Positions 34,068-43,821 are shown, counted from the stretch's first letter. The stretch: DNA of 64,000 nt from Thalassobellus sp050294475 (GCA_050294475.1 JBNKOE010000023.1:186001-250000); one strand, 5' to 3'. The notes: generated by a model from the letters alone, not told the origin. Program-made: numbers and translations.

Positions 34068-34520
34068 TTAATCCTCATATTCGGCTTGCTTTTTAATCAC
34101 ATTAATTAACGCAGCAACGATTTCACTTTTAGGAACATAATCTTTTTCAGAATATATTAAGTAATCCACTGTTCCTCCTTCTTTTATTCGAATAGTTACG
34201 TCTCCAAAACCATTTTCTTTTATACGAATACTGATGTCTCCAAAGCCACTTTCTTTAATTCTAACAGAACGGTCTCCAAACCCAGAATATTTTAAAATAT
34301 AATCTGCCTTTGATTTACTATTTGTAATTCCGACGCTGAAGTCTCCAAATCCAGAATTTTTAAATCGTACAGAAATATCTCCAAAACCACTTTCCTTAAT
34401 TCGAATAGATTCATCTCCAAATCCTGAGTCTTTAATTCTTACTATCTCTTGACTTAACAAAGTATGAGTAAAAAATGACACGAATAATAATAGTAAAATT
34501 TTCAATTTTATATTGTTCAT
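34068..34520 (-). CDS. Secreted protein with seven ~13-residue GFGD repeats
   Basis: 150 residues from ATG 34520; a TTG five codons earlier lies in the flanking inverted repeat and is not preferred. Signal peptide (ending THTLLSQ), then about seven copies of a unit close to IRIKESGFGDISV between residues ~25 and 110, and a short helical end. Alternating I-R-I-K residues suggest a stacked beta solenoid. Bounded by GTTGGAAAA and TTTGCCAAC, a 9-base inverted repeat with one mismatch. No family named; likely periplasmic. Confidence 0.6.
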   Translation of the reverse strand: MNNIKLKILLLLFVSFFTHTLLSQEIVRIKDSGFGDESIRIKESGFGDISVRFKNSGFGDFSVGITNSKSKADYILKYSGFGDRSVRIKESGFGDISIRIKENGFGDVTIRIKEGGTVDYLIYSEKDYVPKSEIVAALINVIKKQAEYED

Positions 34521-34536
34521 TTTAATGTTTGCCAAC

Positions 34537-34755
34537 GACTTGATATGAAATCGTTTTTAATGTTTTGTATCTGATGTTAAACGAAAGTAGATGGAAATTT
34601 TTACAAAATCAAGTTTTAATCAAGACAAAAAAACAACTTTGCTTCTTAGTGAGCTTAAAGCACTAAGTATAATGAGATTTCTCCTAAGGTAGAAATGACT
34701 CAGAGATTTAAAACTTTGGACAAAGAGCTAAAGGAAAAGCAAAAACTAGTATAGT
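34537..34755 (+). repeat. ~330 bp island repeat, copy D (right end missing)
   Basis: Begins GACTTGATATGAAATCG and stops after AAAAACTAGTATAG. The ~230 bases that follow, up to the AraC gene, hold no gene and no structure I can support. Confidence 0.75.
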
Positions 34756-34985
34756 TTACTAAGTCAGCTACACGTTACCCTAGCATGCCCGTTTTTTCAG
34801 ATCTATGAGCTTTATCATTCAAATAAAATACTGTCGCTAGCAAAGTTTGGATGGGGAATCTTTTAAATACCATAAATATCACCAACCATGGAAGACTGCT
34901 TGATTTTGTCAAAAAAATCTGCTAACTTGGTCAAGTCAAGTTATGTCAATTGAAATAATTTGGTAACTTTTTACAATAAATAATT

Positions 34986-35873
34986 GTGATGATAAATACG
35001 TATAAAGATAGTTTAGCACATCCTGATATTTTTAAACAACTATCGGTTAAAGATTCACTTTTTGTTTATTATAAGTGTCCTCAAATAGATAGGTTAGTTA
35101 AGTTATACAATCATTATAATCTTATTGCTTTTTCGTTGGAAGGGGAAAGAACTTTACATCAAAGTGGTAAAACATGGAAAGTAACTCCTAGAACATCTTA
35201 TTTTCAACGTAAGTCTGCTTATGTCCAGGAGTTGTCTGGTGCCGAAAGTTGGAAGGTATTGGCATTCCATATACCCGACCAATTTTTAATTGAATTTTCT
35301 AAGGAGTTTATAGATAGTTTGCCTACTAATAACTTACCAGAACCTGAAAGTGATATGTTTATTAAAATTGAGCTTAATAAGGTCACAGAAACATATTTTT
35401 ATAGTTTGTTACCTTACTTTTCAGAGCATTCACAAGTATCAGAAAAGTTATTGGAATTAAAGTTTAAAGAGTTATTTTTAAGTATTCTATCCAACCCATC
35501 AAATAAACAACTATTATCCTATGTTTTGTGTTTAAATAATGTTGGGAAACCTCCAATTTATCAAGTTATAGAAAAAAATTATCTCTATGGTTTTACGTTA
35601 AAAGAATTTGCGCATACATCGAGTAGAAGCCTTTCATCTTTTAAAAAGGATTTTCAAGAGCACTACCTTGAAAGTCCTGGAAAATGGTTGTTCAATAAAA
35701 GGATTAATCATGCAAGCGTTTTACTCAAAACCACAAAGCAAAGCGTTCTTGAAGTAGCCCTAAATTCTGGTTTTAAAAATGTTTCTCATTTTAGTAGGGT
35801 TTTTAAAAAGAAGTACAAGGTTTCTCCACTTGAGTATAGAAAATCTAATAGTAACCAAAAAGAAAAAAAATAA
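34986..35873 (+). CDS. AraC-family transcriptional regulator
   Basis: 295 residues. The N-terminal half (about 1-180) is a ligand or sensor domain resembling the cupin-like AraC_binding_2 type (LIAFSLEGERTLHQSGKTWKVTPRTSYFQRKSAYVQE). The C-terminal ~100 residues form two helix-turn-helix motifs: FTLKEFAHTSSRSLSSFKKDFQEHY and QSVLEVALNSGFKNVSHFSRVFKKKYKVSPLEYR. The neighbouring membrane protein gene, 100 bases downstream, is a likely target. Inducer unknown. Confidence 0.85.
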   Translation: MMINTYKDSLAHPDIFKQLSVKDSLFVYYKCPQIDRLVKLYNHYNLIAFSLEGERTLHQSGKTWKVTPRTSYFQRKSAYVQELSGAESWKVLAFHIPDQFLIEFSKEFIDSLPTNNLPEPESDMFIKIELNKVTETYFYSLLPYFSEHSQVSEKLLELKFKELFLSILSNPSNKQLLSYVLCLNNVGKPPIYQVIEKNYLYGFTLKEFAHTSSRSLSSFKKDFQEHYLESPGKWLFNKRINHASVLLKTTKQSVLEVALNSGFKNVSHFSRVFKKKYKVSPLEYRKSNSNQKEKK

Positions 35874-35973
35874 GACTTTTAAGAAAAACAGAATATACCG
35901 TTTCTCAATAGTTTTGTGGTAGACTTTTTTACACCTCCTTTATGGAAGAATATACTTAACATAAATTATTGAA

Positions 35974-36630
35974 ATGGAAAAAGAATATAAACACATTGGA
36001 TATTTTATGCTGCTATTTATTGTTTTGACTTTTGCAGCTTTTTACAAAACTTATTTCGGACAGTTTCCTGATTTTGATTTAACAACGTCATCTTTATCGC
36101 ATAGTAAGATTTCAATTTTTGATCACATTCATGTGGTTTTTGCCATAATCTGGATATTGTTCCTAATTTTTCAGCCTTTGTTAATTCGATATGGTAAGTA
36201 TAAAACGCATAAATTTTTAGGGCGTCTGTCTTATATTCTTTTTCCATTGCTAATACTTTCCTGTATACAACCCATATTACGAATATTGCGTTCAGATCAT
36301 GCTATGTTAGCCTATCTTCCTGTTTCTGATTGTATAGTGCTAATTCTTTTTTATGGGTTGGCTATTTATCATAAAAAGAATGTAGCAAAACATATGCGTT
36401 ACATGATAGGTACGGCATTTGTTTTTTTAGAACCAATATTTGGTAGAATTGGCCCATATATTCTTGATATTCATCCTAAAATTGCAAATCATATAAAGTT
36501 TTTGGTACTCTATCTTATTTTGGCTGGATTAATATTTTTTGATAGAAAATATGGAAGGAATTACAGACCATACCTTTTTATTTTGGCTGCTATGGTGTTA
36601 AAGCAGACTTTATTTATCTTGCTATTGTAG
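35974..36630 (+). CDS. Hypothetical seven-span membrane protein
   Basis: 218 residues with about six or seven hydrophobic helices. Conserved-looking histidines sit at helix ends: FDHIHVVFAIIWILFLIFQPLLIRYGKYKTHKFLGRLSY and KKNVAKHMRYMIGTAF. The HxxxGRxxY-like segment resembles DUF2306 or haem-binding membrane proteins. Placed downstream of the AraC regulator, probably under its control. No firm family. Confidence 0.6.
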   Translation: MEKEYKHIGYFMLLFIVLTFAAFYKTYFGQFPDFDLTTSSLSHSKISIFDHIHVVFAIIWILFLIFQPLLIRYGKYKTHKFLGRLSYILFPLLILSCIQPILRILRSDHAMLAYLPVSDCIVLILFYGLAIYHKKNVAKHMRYMIGTAFVFLEPIFGRIGPYILDIHPKIANHIKFLVLYLILAGLIFFDRKYGRNYRPYLFILAAMVLKQTLFILLL

Positions 36631-36712
36631 TATATATTTAGTTTGGTCTACTTTGATTTTTCAACTATTCCATTCTAATTGAAATTCTTTCGTTTGGTCT
36701 CAATATTGTACA

Positions 36713-36835
36713 CAATTTTATAAAATCAAGTTTTAACCAAGACAAAAAAACAACTTTGCTTTACATCTTAGTGTCTTTGAGTACTAAGTATAATGAGATT
36801 TCTCCTAAAGTCGAAAAGACTCAGAGATTTAAATC
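36713..36835 (+). repeat. ~330 bp island repeat, copy E (partial)
   Basis: Contains ATAAAATCAAGTTTTAACCAAG, ACTAAGTATAATGAGATTTCTCCTA and GACTCAGAGATTTAAA, the middle section of the repeat. It ends about 25 bases before the stop of the LysR gene. Confidence 0.7.
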
Positions 36836-36858
36836 ATTATTTTATATTAGATTGTTTT

Positions 36859-37737
36859 TTATAATAACGCAATCGCTTTATCCAATATAGGATTTCTATT
36901 TTCGGTATTCCAAACGGCAGATAAGGTTGTTTTTTGACGAATTTTATTTAGTTCAATAAACTTTATGTTTGAATTATTTTCAGTTATTAACGATTTGGGT
37001 ACAATAGAAATACCAAAATTATTTTCAACTAATTTATAAATAGAACCTGCATGAATGGTGTTATGCGACACTAACGGACTAAAACCATTATCATCAAAAA
37101 TACCCATGACTTTTTCGTAATAAGACGCACTATATTCGGGATTGAATAGTATAAAATGTTCGTTTTTTAGTTGTTTAATGCTTTTAAAGTTAGAAGCATC
37201 AATAGGATGTTTTTTTGGTAAAACCAAACAAAACGATTCTTTTAAAATAGCATGACTCTGTAAACCTCTCGGTATTCTTTCCAAACGTACAAAGCCAATA
37301 TCAATATCTTGAGATAGTAAACCTTCAATTTGTTTTTGGTTATCCATTTCTTTCAAACTAAACAAAATATTGGGATGGTTTTTAGTGAACTGTAATAATA
37401 AATTAGGAATAATTTGTTGCATAGCAGAGCCTACATAACCAAAGTTTAATTGCCCGTCTTTACCTGTTTCAAGTAGTTTAGCATGATCTAAAATAGTATC
37501 TAAGTGTTTTAAATTTTTAGTTAATTCTTTTTTTAAATACAATCCAGTATGCGTGAGTTTTACTTGTCGGTTATGGCGTTCAAATAGTTTTATTCCTAAT
37601 TCATCTTCCATTTCTTTTATTTGTCTGCTCAATCCAGGCTGAGAAATAAAAAGTGCTTCGGCTGCTTTTCTAAAGTGCAATGTCTCTGCTACAGCTAAAA
37701 AATATTTAATATGCCTAAGTTCTATTTGATAACTCAT
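36859..37737 (-). CDS. LysR-family transcriptional regulator, probable hut regulator
   Basis: 292 residues. N-terminal HTH: LRHIKYFLAVAETLHFRKAAEALFISQPGLSRQIKEMEDELGIKLFERHNRQVKLT; C-terminal periplasmic-binding-like effector domain. Divergent from hutH with an 87-base gap, the usual arrangement for a LysR regulator and its target. The ligand could be histidine or urocanate; inference only. Confidence 0.85.
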   Translation of the reverse strand: MSYQIELRHIKYFLAVAETLHFRKAAEALFISQPGLSRQIKEMEDELGIKLFERHNRQVKLTHTGLYLKKELTKNLKHLDTILDHAKLLETGKDGQLNFGYVGSAMQQIIPNLLLQFTKNHPNILFSLKEMDNQKQIEGLLSQDIDIGFVRLERIPRGLQSHAILKESFCLVLPKKHPIDASNFKSIKQLKNEHFILFNPEYSASYYEKVMGIFDDNGFSPLVSHNTIHAGSIYKLVENNFGISIVPKSLITENNSNIKFIELNKIRQKTTLSAVWNTENRNPILDKAIALL

Positions 37738-37767
37738 AGTTATTAATAGTGTTAATTAATAGTCTTA

Positions 37768-37795
37768 TTGTGTATCAAATTTATCAATAATTTTG
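37768..37795 (+). promoter_or_regulatory. hutH promoter (TTG, 17-base spacer, TAATTTTG)
   Basis: -33 TTG at 37768-37770 and -7 TAATTTTG at 37788-37795, followed by hutH ATG 29 bases later. Upstream TTAATAGTGTTAATTAATAG has partial symmetry and may be the LysR site. Confidence 0.55.
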
Positions 37796-37824
37796 TTATA
37801 ATTCAACATATTTAAATTTAGAAG

Positions 37825-39315
37825 ATGTTTATCTACGGAATAGATATATTAACAGTAAATAAAGTCATGGCAATTGCTAATGGTTCATTGAAAGCAGCAT
37901 TATCTAATTATGCTAAATCAAAAATTAATACTTGTAGGGAGAAAGTTGAAACCATAGCAAATGGCAACAAAGCAGTGTATGGAATAAACACTGGTTTTGG
38001 TCCTTTGTGTGATGTGCAAATTACTCCAGATGAAACAAGTACACTTCAAAGAAATTTGTTAATTACGCATGCTGTTGGTGTTGGCAATCCTATTGCTAAA
38101 GAATTATCTAAAATCATGATGATTTGTAAAGTACACGCTTTAAGTCGTGGGTTTTCTGGCATTCGTTTAGAGGTTGTAGAGCGTATTATTTATTTTATAG
38201 AACATGATTTGTTGCCTGTGGTTCCCGAGCAAGGTTCGGTAGGCGCTTCGGGTGATTTGGCGCCATTGTCTCATTTGTTTTTACCACTATTAGGTGAGGG
38301 TGAGTTTTGGGATAATGATACCATAGTACCTGCTAAGCAAGTTTTAAAATCGCATGGATTAGAGCCTATACAATTAGAAGCCAAAGAAGGTTTAGCATTA
38401 ATAAATGGTACGCAGTTTATATTGGCTCATGCTATTATGGGTTTAAATAAGATGGCTTATTTATTAGATTTAGCCGATCTTGCAGGTGCTATGAGTTTAG
38501 AAGGCTATCAAGGAAGCGAGTCGCCTTTTAAAGAATTATTACATAGTATTCGTCCGTTTAAAGGCAATTTAGAAGTCGCCAAGCGGATGCGTATGTTTTT
38601 TGAGAATTCTAAAAATATAAAATCGCATGAAAACTGTGCGCGTGTGCAAGATCCGTATTCTATGCGTTGCATTCCACAAGTGCATGGCGCTTCAAGAAAT
38701 GCCTATTATCATTTATATGAATTAGCCGAAATTGAAATGAATTCGGTGACTGACAACCCAATTGTTTTAAGTGAAACCGAAGCTATTTCTGGAGGGAATT
38801 TTCACGGACAACCTTTAGCTATGGCTTTAGATTACTGCTCAATAGCGGCTTCAGAATTAGGAAATATTGCCGACAGACGTTGTTATTTATTACTAGAAGG
38901 AAAGTATGGGTTACCACGATTATTAACAGACGGTGGTGGTTTAAATTCAGGATTTATGATTCCGCAATATACTACGGCAGCGTTGGTAACCGAAAATAAA
39001 TCCTTGTGTTTTCCGCCTTCTGCAGATAGTGTGCCTACCTCTTTAGGTCAGGAAGATCATGTGTCTATGGGAAGTATTTCGGGGCGTAAATTCAATCAGA
39101 TTTTAGGAAATATTGAAAAAATTCTAGCTATCGAACTCATGTATGCAGCACAAGCTATGGAGTTTAGAAGACCGAACACTTTTTCTAAAATTATAGAAAA
39201 AAACTTTAAGATTATAAGAAGTAAAGTAGATAAATTAAAAGAAGATAGAATTCTTAAAGATGATATTAATGCACTCATAATGATGGTTAAAAACCAAGAT
39301 TTTATAGTAAAATAG
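37825..39315 (+). CDS. hutH: Histidine ammonia-lyase
   Basis: 496 residues. The MIO cofactor forms autocatalytically from Ala-Ser-Gly in GSVGASGDLAPLSHL (about residues 139-153). Also YGINTGFGPLCD near the N-terminus with the catalytic Tyr, and QDPYSMRCIPQVHGASR. Converts histidine to urocanate, the first step of the hut pathway. Begins the hutHUI operon; hutU follows after 8 bases. Confidence 0.95.
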   Translation: MFIYGIDILTVNKVMAIANGSLKAALSNYAKSKINTCREKVETIANGNKAVYGINTGFGPLCDVQITPDETSTLQRNLLITHAVGVGNPIAKELSKIMMICKVHALSRGFSGIRLEVVERIIYFIEHDLLPVVPEQGSVGASGDLAPLSHLFLPLLGEGEFWDNDTIVPAKQVLKSHGLEPIQLEAKEGLALINGTQFILAHAIMGLNKMAYLLDLADLAGAMSLEGYQGSESPFKELLHSIRPFKGNLEVAKRMRMFFENSKNIKSHENCARVQDPYSMRCIPQVHGASRNAYYHLYELAEIEMNSVTDNPIVLSETEAISGGNFHGQPLAMALDYCSIAASELGNIADRRCYLLLEGKYGLPRLLTDGGGLNSGFMIPQYTTAALVTENKSLCFPPSADSVPTSLGQEDHVSMGSISGRKFNQILGNIEKILAIELMYAAQAMEFRRPNTFSKIIEKNFKIIRSKVDKLKEDRILKDDINALIMMVKNQDFIVK

Positions 39316-39323
39316 AAATAGTT

Positions 39324-41321
39324 ATGACGTTTAAAGAACAAATTTTACAAGGTATTCCTTCTAAATTACCAGCTAAAAAAACATATTCGTTAGATGTTAA
39401 TAGAGCACCAAAACGAAAAGATATTTTATCTGTAGAAGAAAAACAATTAGCTATTAGAAATGCGTTGCGTTATTTTCCTAAAGCATGGCATCAAGAATTA
39501 GCTCACGAGTTTTCAGAAGAATTGAAAACATATGGTAGAATTTATATGTATAGATTTAAACCAGATTATGATATTTATGCAAGACCTATTTCAGAATACC
39601 CAGCAAAATCAAAACAAGCTGCTGCTATTATGTTAATGATTCAGAATAATTTGAATCCAGCAGTGGCGCAACACCCTGAAGAGTTAATAACGTATGGAGG
39701 TAATGGTGCGGTATTTCAAAATTGGGCACAGTACCTTTTAGTGATGCAGTATTTAGCAACAATGACTGATGAGCAAACGCTGAATTTATATTCTGGACAT
39801 CCTATGGGATTATTTCCATCTTCTAAAAATGCGCCACGTGTTATTGTTACTAACGGTATGATGATTCCTAATTATTCTAAACCAGACGATTGGGAAAAGT
39901 TTAATGCCTTGGGTGTTACACAATACGGACAAATGACTGCGGGTTCTTTTATGTACATTGGTCCGCAGGGTATTGTACATGGTACTACCATAACAATTAT
40001 GAATGCGTTTAGAAAAATATTGCAAAAGGGTGAAACGCCTAACGGAAAAATATTTTTAACAGCAGGTTTAGGTGGTATGAGTGGTGCGCAACCAAAAGCG
40101 GGTAATATTGCGGGTTGCATTACGATTGCTGCGGAAGTGAATCCGAAAGCAGCAATAAAAAGACATGAACAGGGTTGGGTAGATGTCTTGATTGATAATA
40201 TGGATGATTTAATCGTTAGAGTAAAACAAGCGCAAGCAATTAACGAAATAGTTTCAATAGCTTATATTGGAAATGTGGTTGAAATCTGGGAACGTTTTGA
40301 TGAAGAAAACATATATATTCATGTAGGTTCCGATCAAACATCCTTACATATTCCTTGGACAGGAGGCTATTATCCTGTTGATGTTTCTTATGAAGAATCT
40401 AATCGTTTAATTCGTGAAGAACCCGACATTTTTAAAGAAAAAGTACAAGAATCGTTACGAAGACATGCTGCAGCAATAAATAAACATACCGCAAAAGGCA
40501 CATATTTTTTCGATTATGGAAATGCTTTTTTATTGGAAGCTTCAAGAGCAGGAGCTAATATTATGGCAGAAAATAATATCGATTTTAAATATGCGTCGTA
40601 TGTTCAAGATATTTTAGGGCCTATGTGTTTCGATTATGGTTTTGGACCGTTCCGATGGGTTTGTGCTTCAGGAAAATCAGAAGATTTAGATAAAACAGAT
40701 AGCATTGCAATGCAAGTACTTCAGGAGATTATGAAAACTGCTCCAGAAGAAATTAAGTTGCAAATGCAAGATAATATCACTTGGATTAAAGATGCCAAGA
40801 AAAACAAAATGGTTGTGGGTTCACAAGCCCGAATTTTATATGCCGATGCAGAAGGTAGAGCTAAAATAGCCGAAGCCTTTAATAATGCTGTAGCCGAAGG
40901 TGATATTGGTCCTGTAGTTTTAGGAAGAGATCATCATGATGTTAGTGGAACCGATTCGCCATACAGAGAGACTTCCAATATATACGATGGTAGTAAATTT
41001 ACAGCAGATATGGCTATTCATAATGTTATTGGTGATAGTTTTAGAGGTGCTACATGGGTATCTATTCACAACGGTGGTGGCGTTGGCTGGGGCGAAGTTA
41101 TGAATGGTGGTTTTGGGATGCTGCTAGATGGTACTAAAGAAGCAGAAGCCCGATTAAAAAGTATGCTTTTTTATGATGTAAATAATGGCATTGCACGGCG
41201 TAGTTGGGCAAGAAATGATGAAGCTATTTTTGCAATTAAACGCGAAATGAATCGAACACCAAATTTAAAAGTTACCTTACCTAATCTTGTTGATGATGAC
41301 ATTTTAAATAACTTATTTTAA
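39324..41321 (+). CDS. hutU: Urocanate hydratase
   Basis: 665 residues, longer than the ~555 of the Pseudomonas enzyme and typical for the Bacteroidota form. NAD-binding glycine-rich stretch FLTAGLGGMSGAQPKAG and the conserved DYGNAF / FRWVCASG / GRDHHDVSGTDSP blocks are present. Hydrates urocanate to imidazolonepropionate. Its TAA overlaps the hutI ATG by one base. Confidence 0.95.
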   Translation: MTFKEQILQGIPSKLPAKKTYSLDVNRAPKRKDILSVEEKQLAIRNALRYFPKAWHQELAHEFSEELKTYGRIYMYRFKPDYDIYARPISEYPAKSKQAAAIMLMIQNNLNPAVAQHPEELITYGGNGAVFQNWAQYLLVMQYLATMTDEQTLNLYSGHPMGLFPSSKNAPRVIVTNGMMIPNYSKPDDWEKFNALGVTQYGQMTAGSFMYIGPQGIVHGTTITIMNAFRKILQKGETPNGKIFLTAGLGGMSGAQPKAGNIAGCITIAAEVNPKAAIKRHEQGWVDVLIDNMDDLIVRVKQAQAINEIVSIAYIGNVVEIWERFDEENIYIHVGSDQTSLHIPWTGGYYPVDVSYEESNRLIREEPDIFKEKVQESLRRHAAAINKHTAKGTYFFDYGNAFLLEASRAGANIMAENNIDFKYASYVQDILGPMCFDYGFGPFRWVCASGKSEDLDKTDSIAMQVLQEIMKTAPEEIKLQMQDNITWIKDAKKNKMVVGSQARILYADAEGRAKIAEAFNNAVAEGDIGPVVLGRDHHDVSGTDSPYRETSNIYDGSKFTADMAIHNVIGDSFRGATWVSIHNGGGVGWGEVMNGGFGMLLDGTKEAEARLKSMLFYDVNNGIARRSWARNDEAIFAIKREMNRTPNLKVTLPNLVDDDILNNLF

Positions 41322-42562
41322 TGGCAACACTTTTTAAAAATATCAAAGAATTAATTCAAGTTCGAGAGGAATCAATTGTTTTTGTGTCTGGAAAAGACAT
41401 GAATGTGCTTCCTACTATTAAAGATGCTTTTTTAGTGGTTGAAGGCGGATTGATAAGCAATTTTGGAACCATGAAAGATTGTCCTAGCAATGATGGTTTT
41501 TCAGAAATCATTGATGCCACAGGAAAAATGATTTTACCTGCTTGGTGCGATTCGCATACGCATATTGTATATGCAGGTAATCGTGAAGGCGAATTTGTAG
41601 ATCGTATTAAAGGACTTTCTTATGAAGAAATAGCCAATAATGGCGGTGGTATTTTAAATTCAGCTAAAATACTTCAAGACACGTCGGAAGATGATTTGTA
41701 CGATCAAAGTAAAGCACGACTTGAAGAAATCATGGCTTTAGGAACAGGTGCTGTCGAAATTAAATCAGGCTACGGATTAACTTTAGAATCCGAGTTAAAA
41801 ATGCTACGTATCATTAAATGTTTACAAGAAAATTATCCTATTGAAGTGAAGGCTACTTTTTTAGGAGCGCATGCCGTTCCTGAATCTTATAAAAATAATA
41901 AGTCTGGCTATTTGTCATTGTTAATAGATAACGTATTACCTAAAGTTGCCAAAGAAAATTTAGCAGAATACATCGATATTTTCTGTGAAACAGGATATTT
42001 TACAGTCGCAGATACCGAGCGTATTTTAAAAGCAGGAAAAAAGTATGGACTTGTTCCTAAAATTCATGTCAATCAGTTTACAGCCATTGGAGGTGTGCAA
42101 GCAGGTGTAAAATACAATGCGCTTTCGGTCGATCATTTAGAAATTATGAGAGATGAAGATATTCATGCTTTAAAGAACACAACAACCATGCCTGTGGCTT
42201 TACCTAGTTGCTCTTATTTTTTAGGTATTCCGTATACACCAGCAAGAAAAATGATTGATGCAGGTTTACCATTAGCCTTAGCAACCGATTATAATCCAGG
42301 ATCTACACCTTCTGGAAATATGAATTTTGTGGTATCTACAGCATGTATAAAAATGAATATGACTCCAGAAGAAGCTATAAATGCAGCCACAATTAATGGT
42401 GCTTATGCCATGGGTTTAGAAACCAAATTAGGCTCCATAACTAAAGGAAAACAAGCCAATTTAATTTTAACCAAACCCATTAATTCATACGGGTTTATTC
42501 CTTATGCTTTTGGAAACAACCAAATAGAAAGCGTCTTTATAAAAGGAAAAGAGGTTTTATAG
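41321..42562 (+). CDS. hutI: Imidazolonepropionase
   Basis: 413 residues of the amidohydrolase superfamily. Metal ligands in DSHTHIVYAGNREGEF (HxH) and downstream KIHVNQF and LATDYNPGSTPSGNM. Opens imidazolonepropionate to formiminoglutamate. No formimidoylglutamase (hutG), formiminotransferase or transporter follows, so the pathway must be finished by genes outside the window. Confidence 0.95.
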   Translation: MATLFKNIKELIQVREESIVFVSGKDMNVLPTIKDAFLVVEGGLISNFGTMKDCPSNDGFSEIIDATGKMILPAWCDSHTHIVYAGNREGEFVDRIKGLSYEEIANNGGGILNSAKILQDTSEDDLYDQSKARLEEIMALGTGAVEIKSGYGLTLESELKMLRIIKCLQENYPIEVKATFLGAHAVPESYKNNKSGYLSLLIDNVLPKVAKENLAEYIDIFCETGYFTVADTERILKAGKKYGLVPKIHVNQFTAIGGVQAGVKYNALSVDHLEIMRDEDIHALKNTTTMPVALPSCSYFLGIPYTPARKMIDAGLPLALATDYNPGSTPSGNMNFVVSTACIKMNMTPEEAINAATINGAYAMGLETKLGSITKGKQANLILTKPINSYGFIPYAFGNNQIESVFIKGKEVL

Positions 42563-42564
42563 TA

Positions 42565-42580
42565 GAAAGCGTGTTAAAAC
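42565..42580 (-). repeat. 16-base match to the 27639-27654 repeat
   Basis: On the minus strand GTTTTAACACGCTTTC is identical to 27639-27654, 3 bases after the hutI stop. It also contains a short GTGTT/AACAC dyad. Confidence 0.45.
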
Positions 42581-42705
42581 ACTTGTCAAAGTTATTTCAT
42601 CGATTAGTGACATGTCTATCTGCTAAAATTAAAGACTAAGATATTGTAAAATAATAATATAAGTGTAAATTCGTTTCAAGTGTTAAGTTTAACCTACTTA
42701 CTAAT

Positions 42706-43821
42706 ATGAAATCAAATTTATTTTTTATAAAGTACCCTGTATTATTATTATTTGTCTTTTTAAATGCATGTAGTAATGATGGAGGAACAGATGGAGTTGA
42801 AGTTCAAAATCCACTAAATAATCCTTTTGATGGCATTCCAGCAGGGAATTTAGAAGGGAATTATCCAATTCCTTCAGAAGCAGGTTTAGAGGATGTCTCT
42901 AATCCAGATACTGTTATTGGAAACGGTACTCCAGAAAGTTGTACAGGTCAGCTTTTTATAGATGCTGTGTCTAAAGGCGGTAAAATTGTTTTTGATTGTG
43001 GTCAAGATCCTGTTACAATAACACTAAGTGAAACAGCTAAAGTATTTAATAATGCAAATGAAGCTATTGTTATTGATGGTGGCGGATTGATAACTTTAAG
43101 CGGTAATAACCAAACTAGGATTTTATATATGAATACTTGCGATCAAGATCAAGTATGGACAACCAGTCATTGTCAAAATCAAGAGAACCCTAAACTTACT
43201 GTTCAGAATATAACTTTTGCTAATGGAAATTCAAAGAATGAAACCGAATATGATGGCGGCGGTGCTATATGGGTTCGTGGTGGGCGATTTAAAGTTGTAA
43301 ACTGTAGATTTTTTAATAACGTTTGTGCAGAAACAGGTCCAGATGTTGGAGGTGGAGCTATTCGTGTTTTTAGTCAGTATAATAATCTACCCGTATATGT
43401 TGTTAATAGTACGTTTGGTGGTAAAGAAGGTTTTGGTAATTCAGGATCAAATGGAGGAGCTATTAGTAGTATAGGAGTGTCGTGGACTATAATAAACAGT
43501 CTCTTTTCATATAATACAGCTATTGGTAATGGCGGAAACCCAAGTCAATCTGGAACTCCAGGAGGAGGGAGTGGAGGCGCTATTTATAACGATGGAAACA
43601 CTATGACATTGCGTGTTCTAGGTTCTCATTTTGAGTATAATAACGTAAATGATTTTGGTGCAGCTATATTTTTTGTTTCTAACGACCATTCGGGAGATAT
43701 AGAGATAAATCAATCTACCATTCAGAATAATACTGGAGGCTCTTGGTATCCATCATACCCTGGTATTTCTGCACATGCCGATACGCCTATTAGTGTAACT
43801 AACTCTGTTATTACAAATTAA
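42706..43821 (+). CDS. Right-handed parallel beta-helix lipoprotein
   Basis: 371 residues. Lipoprotein signal (ending LFVFLNAC), Ser/Asn/Gly-rich spacer, then from about residue 105 a parallel beta-helix with repeated aliphatic and asparagine ladders: AIVIDGGGLITLSGNNQTRIL, GGGAIWVRGGRFKVVNCRFFNN, GGAIRVF, GGAISSIG, GGAIYNDG. This resembles polysaccharide lyases or adhesin-like Omp repeats; no catalytic residues can be picked out. Surface-exposed in all likelihood. It follows hutI by 143 bases but is probably independent. Confidence 0.75.
   Translation: MKSNLFFIKYPVLLLFVFLNACSNDGGTDGVEVQNPLNNPFDGIPAGNLEGNYPIPSEAGLEDVSNPDTVIGNGTPESCTGQLFIDAVSKGGKIVFDCGQDPVTITLSETAKVFNNANEAIVIDGGGLITLSGNNQTRILYMNTCDQDQVWTTSHCQNQENPKLTVQNITFANGNSKNETEYDGGGAIWVRGGRFKVVNCRFFNNVCAETGPDVGGGAIRVFSQYNNLPVYVVNSTFGGKEGFGNSGSNGGAISSIGVSWTIINSLFSYNTAIGNGGNPSQSGTPGGGSGGAIYNDGNTMTLRVLGSHFEYNNVNDFGAAIFFVSNDHSGDIEINQSTIQNNTGGSWYPSYPGISAHADTPISVTNSVITN

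Noticed and set aside
27851..34985. CRISPR array
   Set aside because: The repeats are ~330 bp, few and separated by genes; no short regular repeat-spacer pattern or cas gene.
39810..40120. Two overlapping minus-strand frames in hutU
   Set aside because: Fully inside a well-supported enzyme gene, no start signals and no family.
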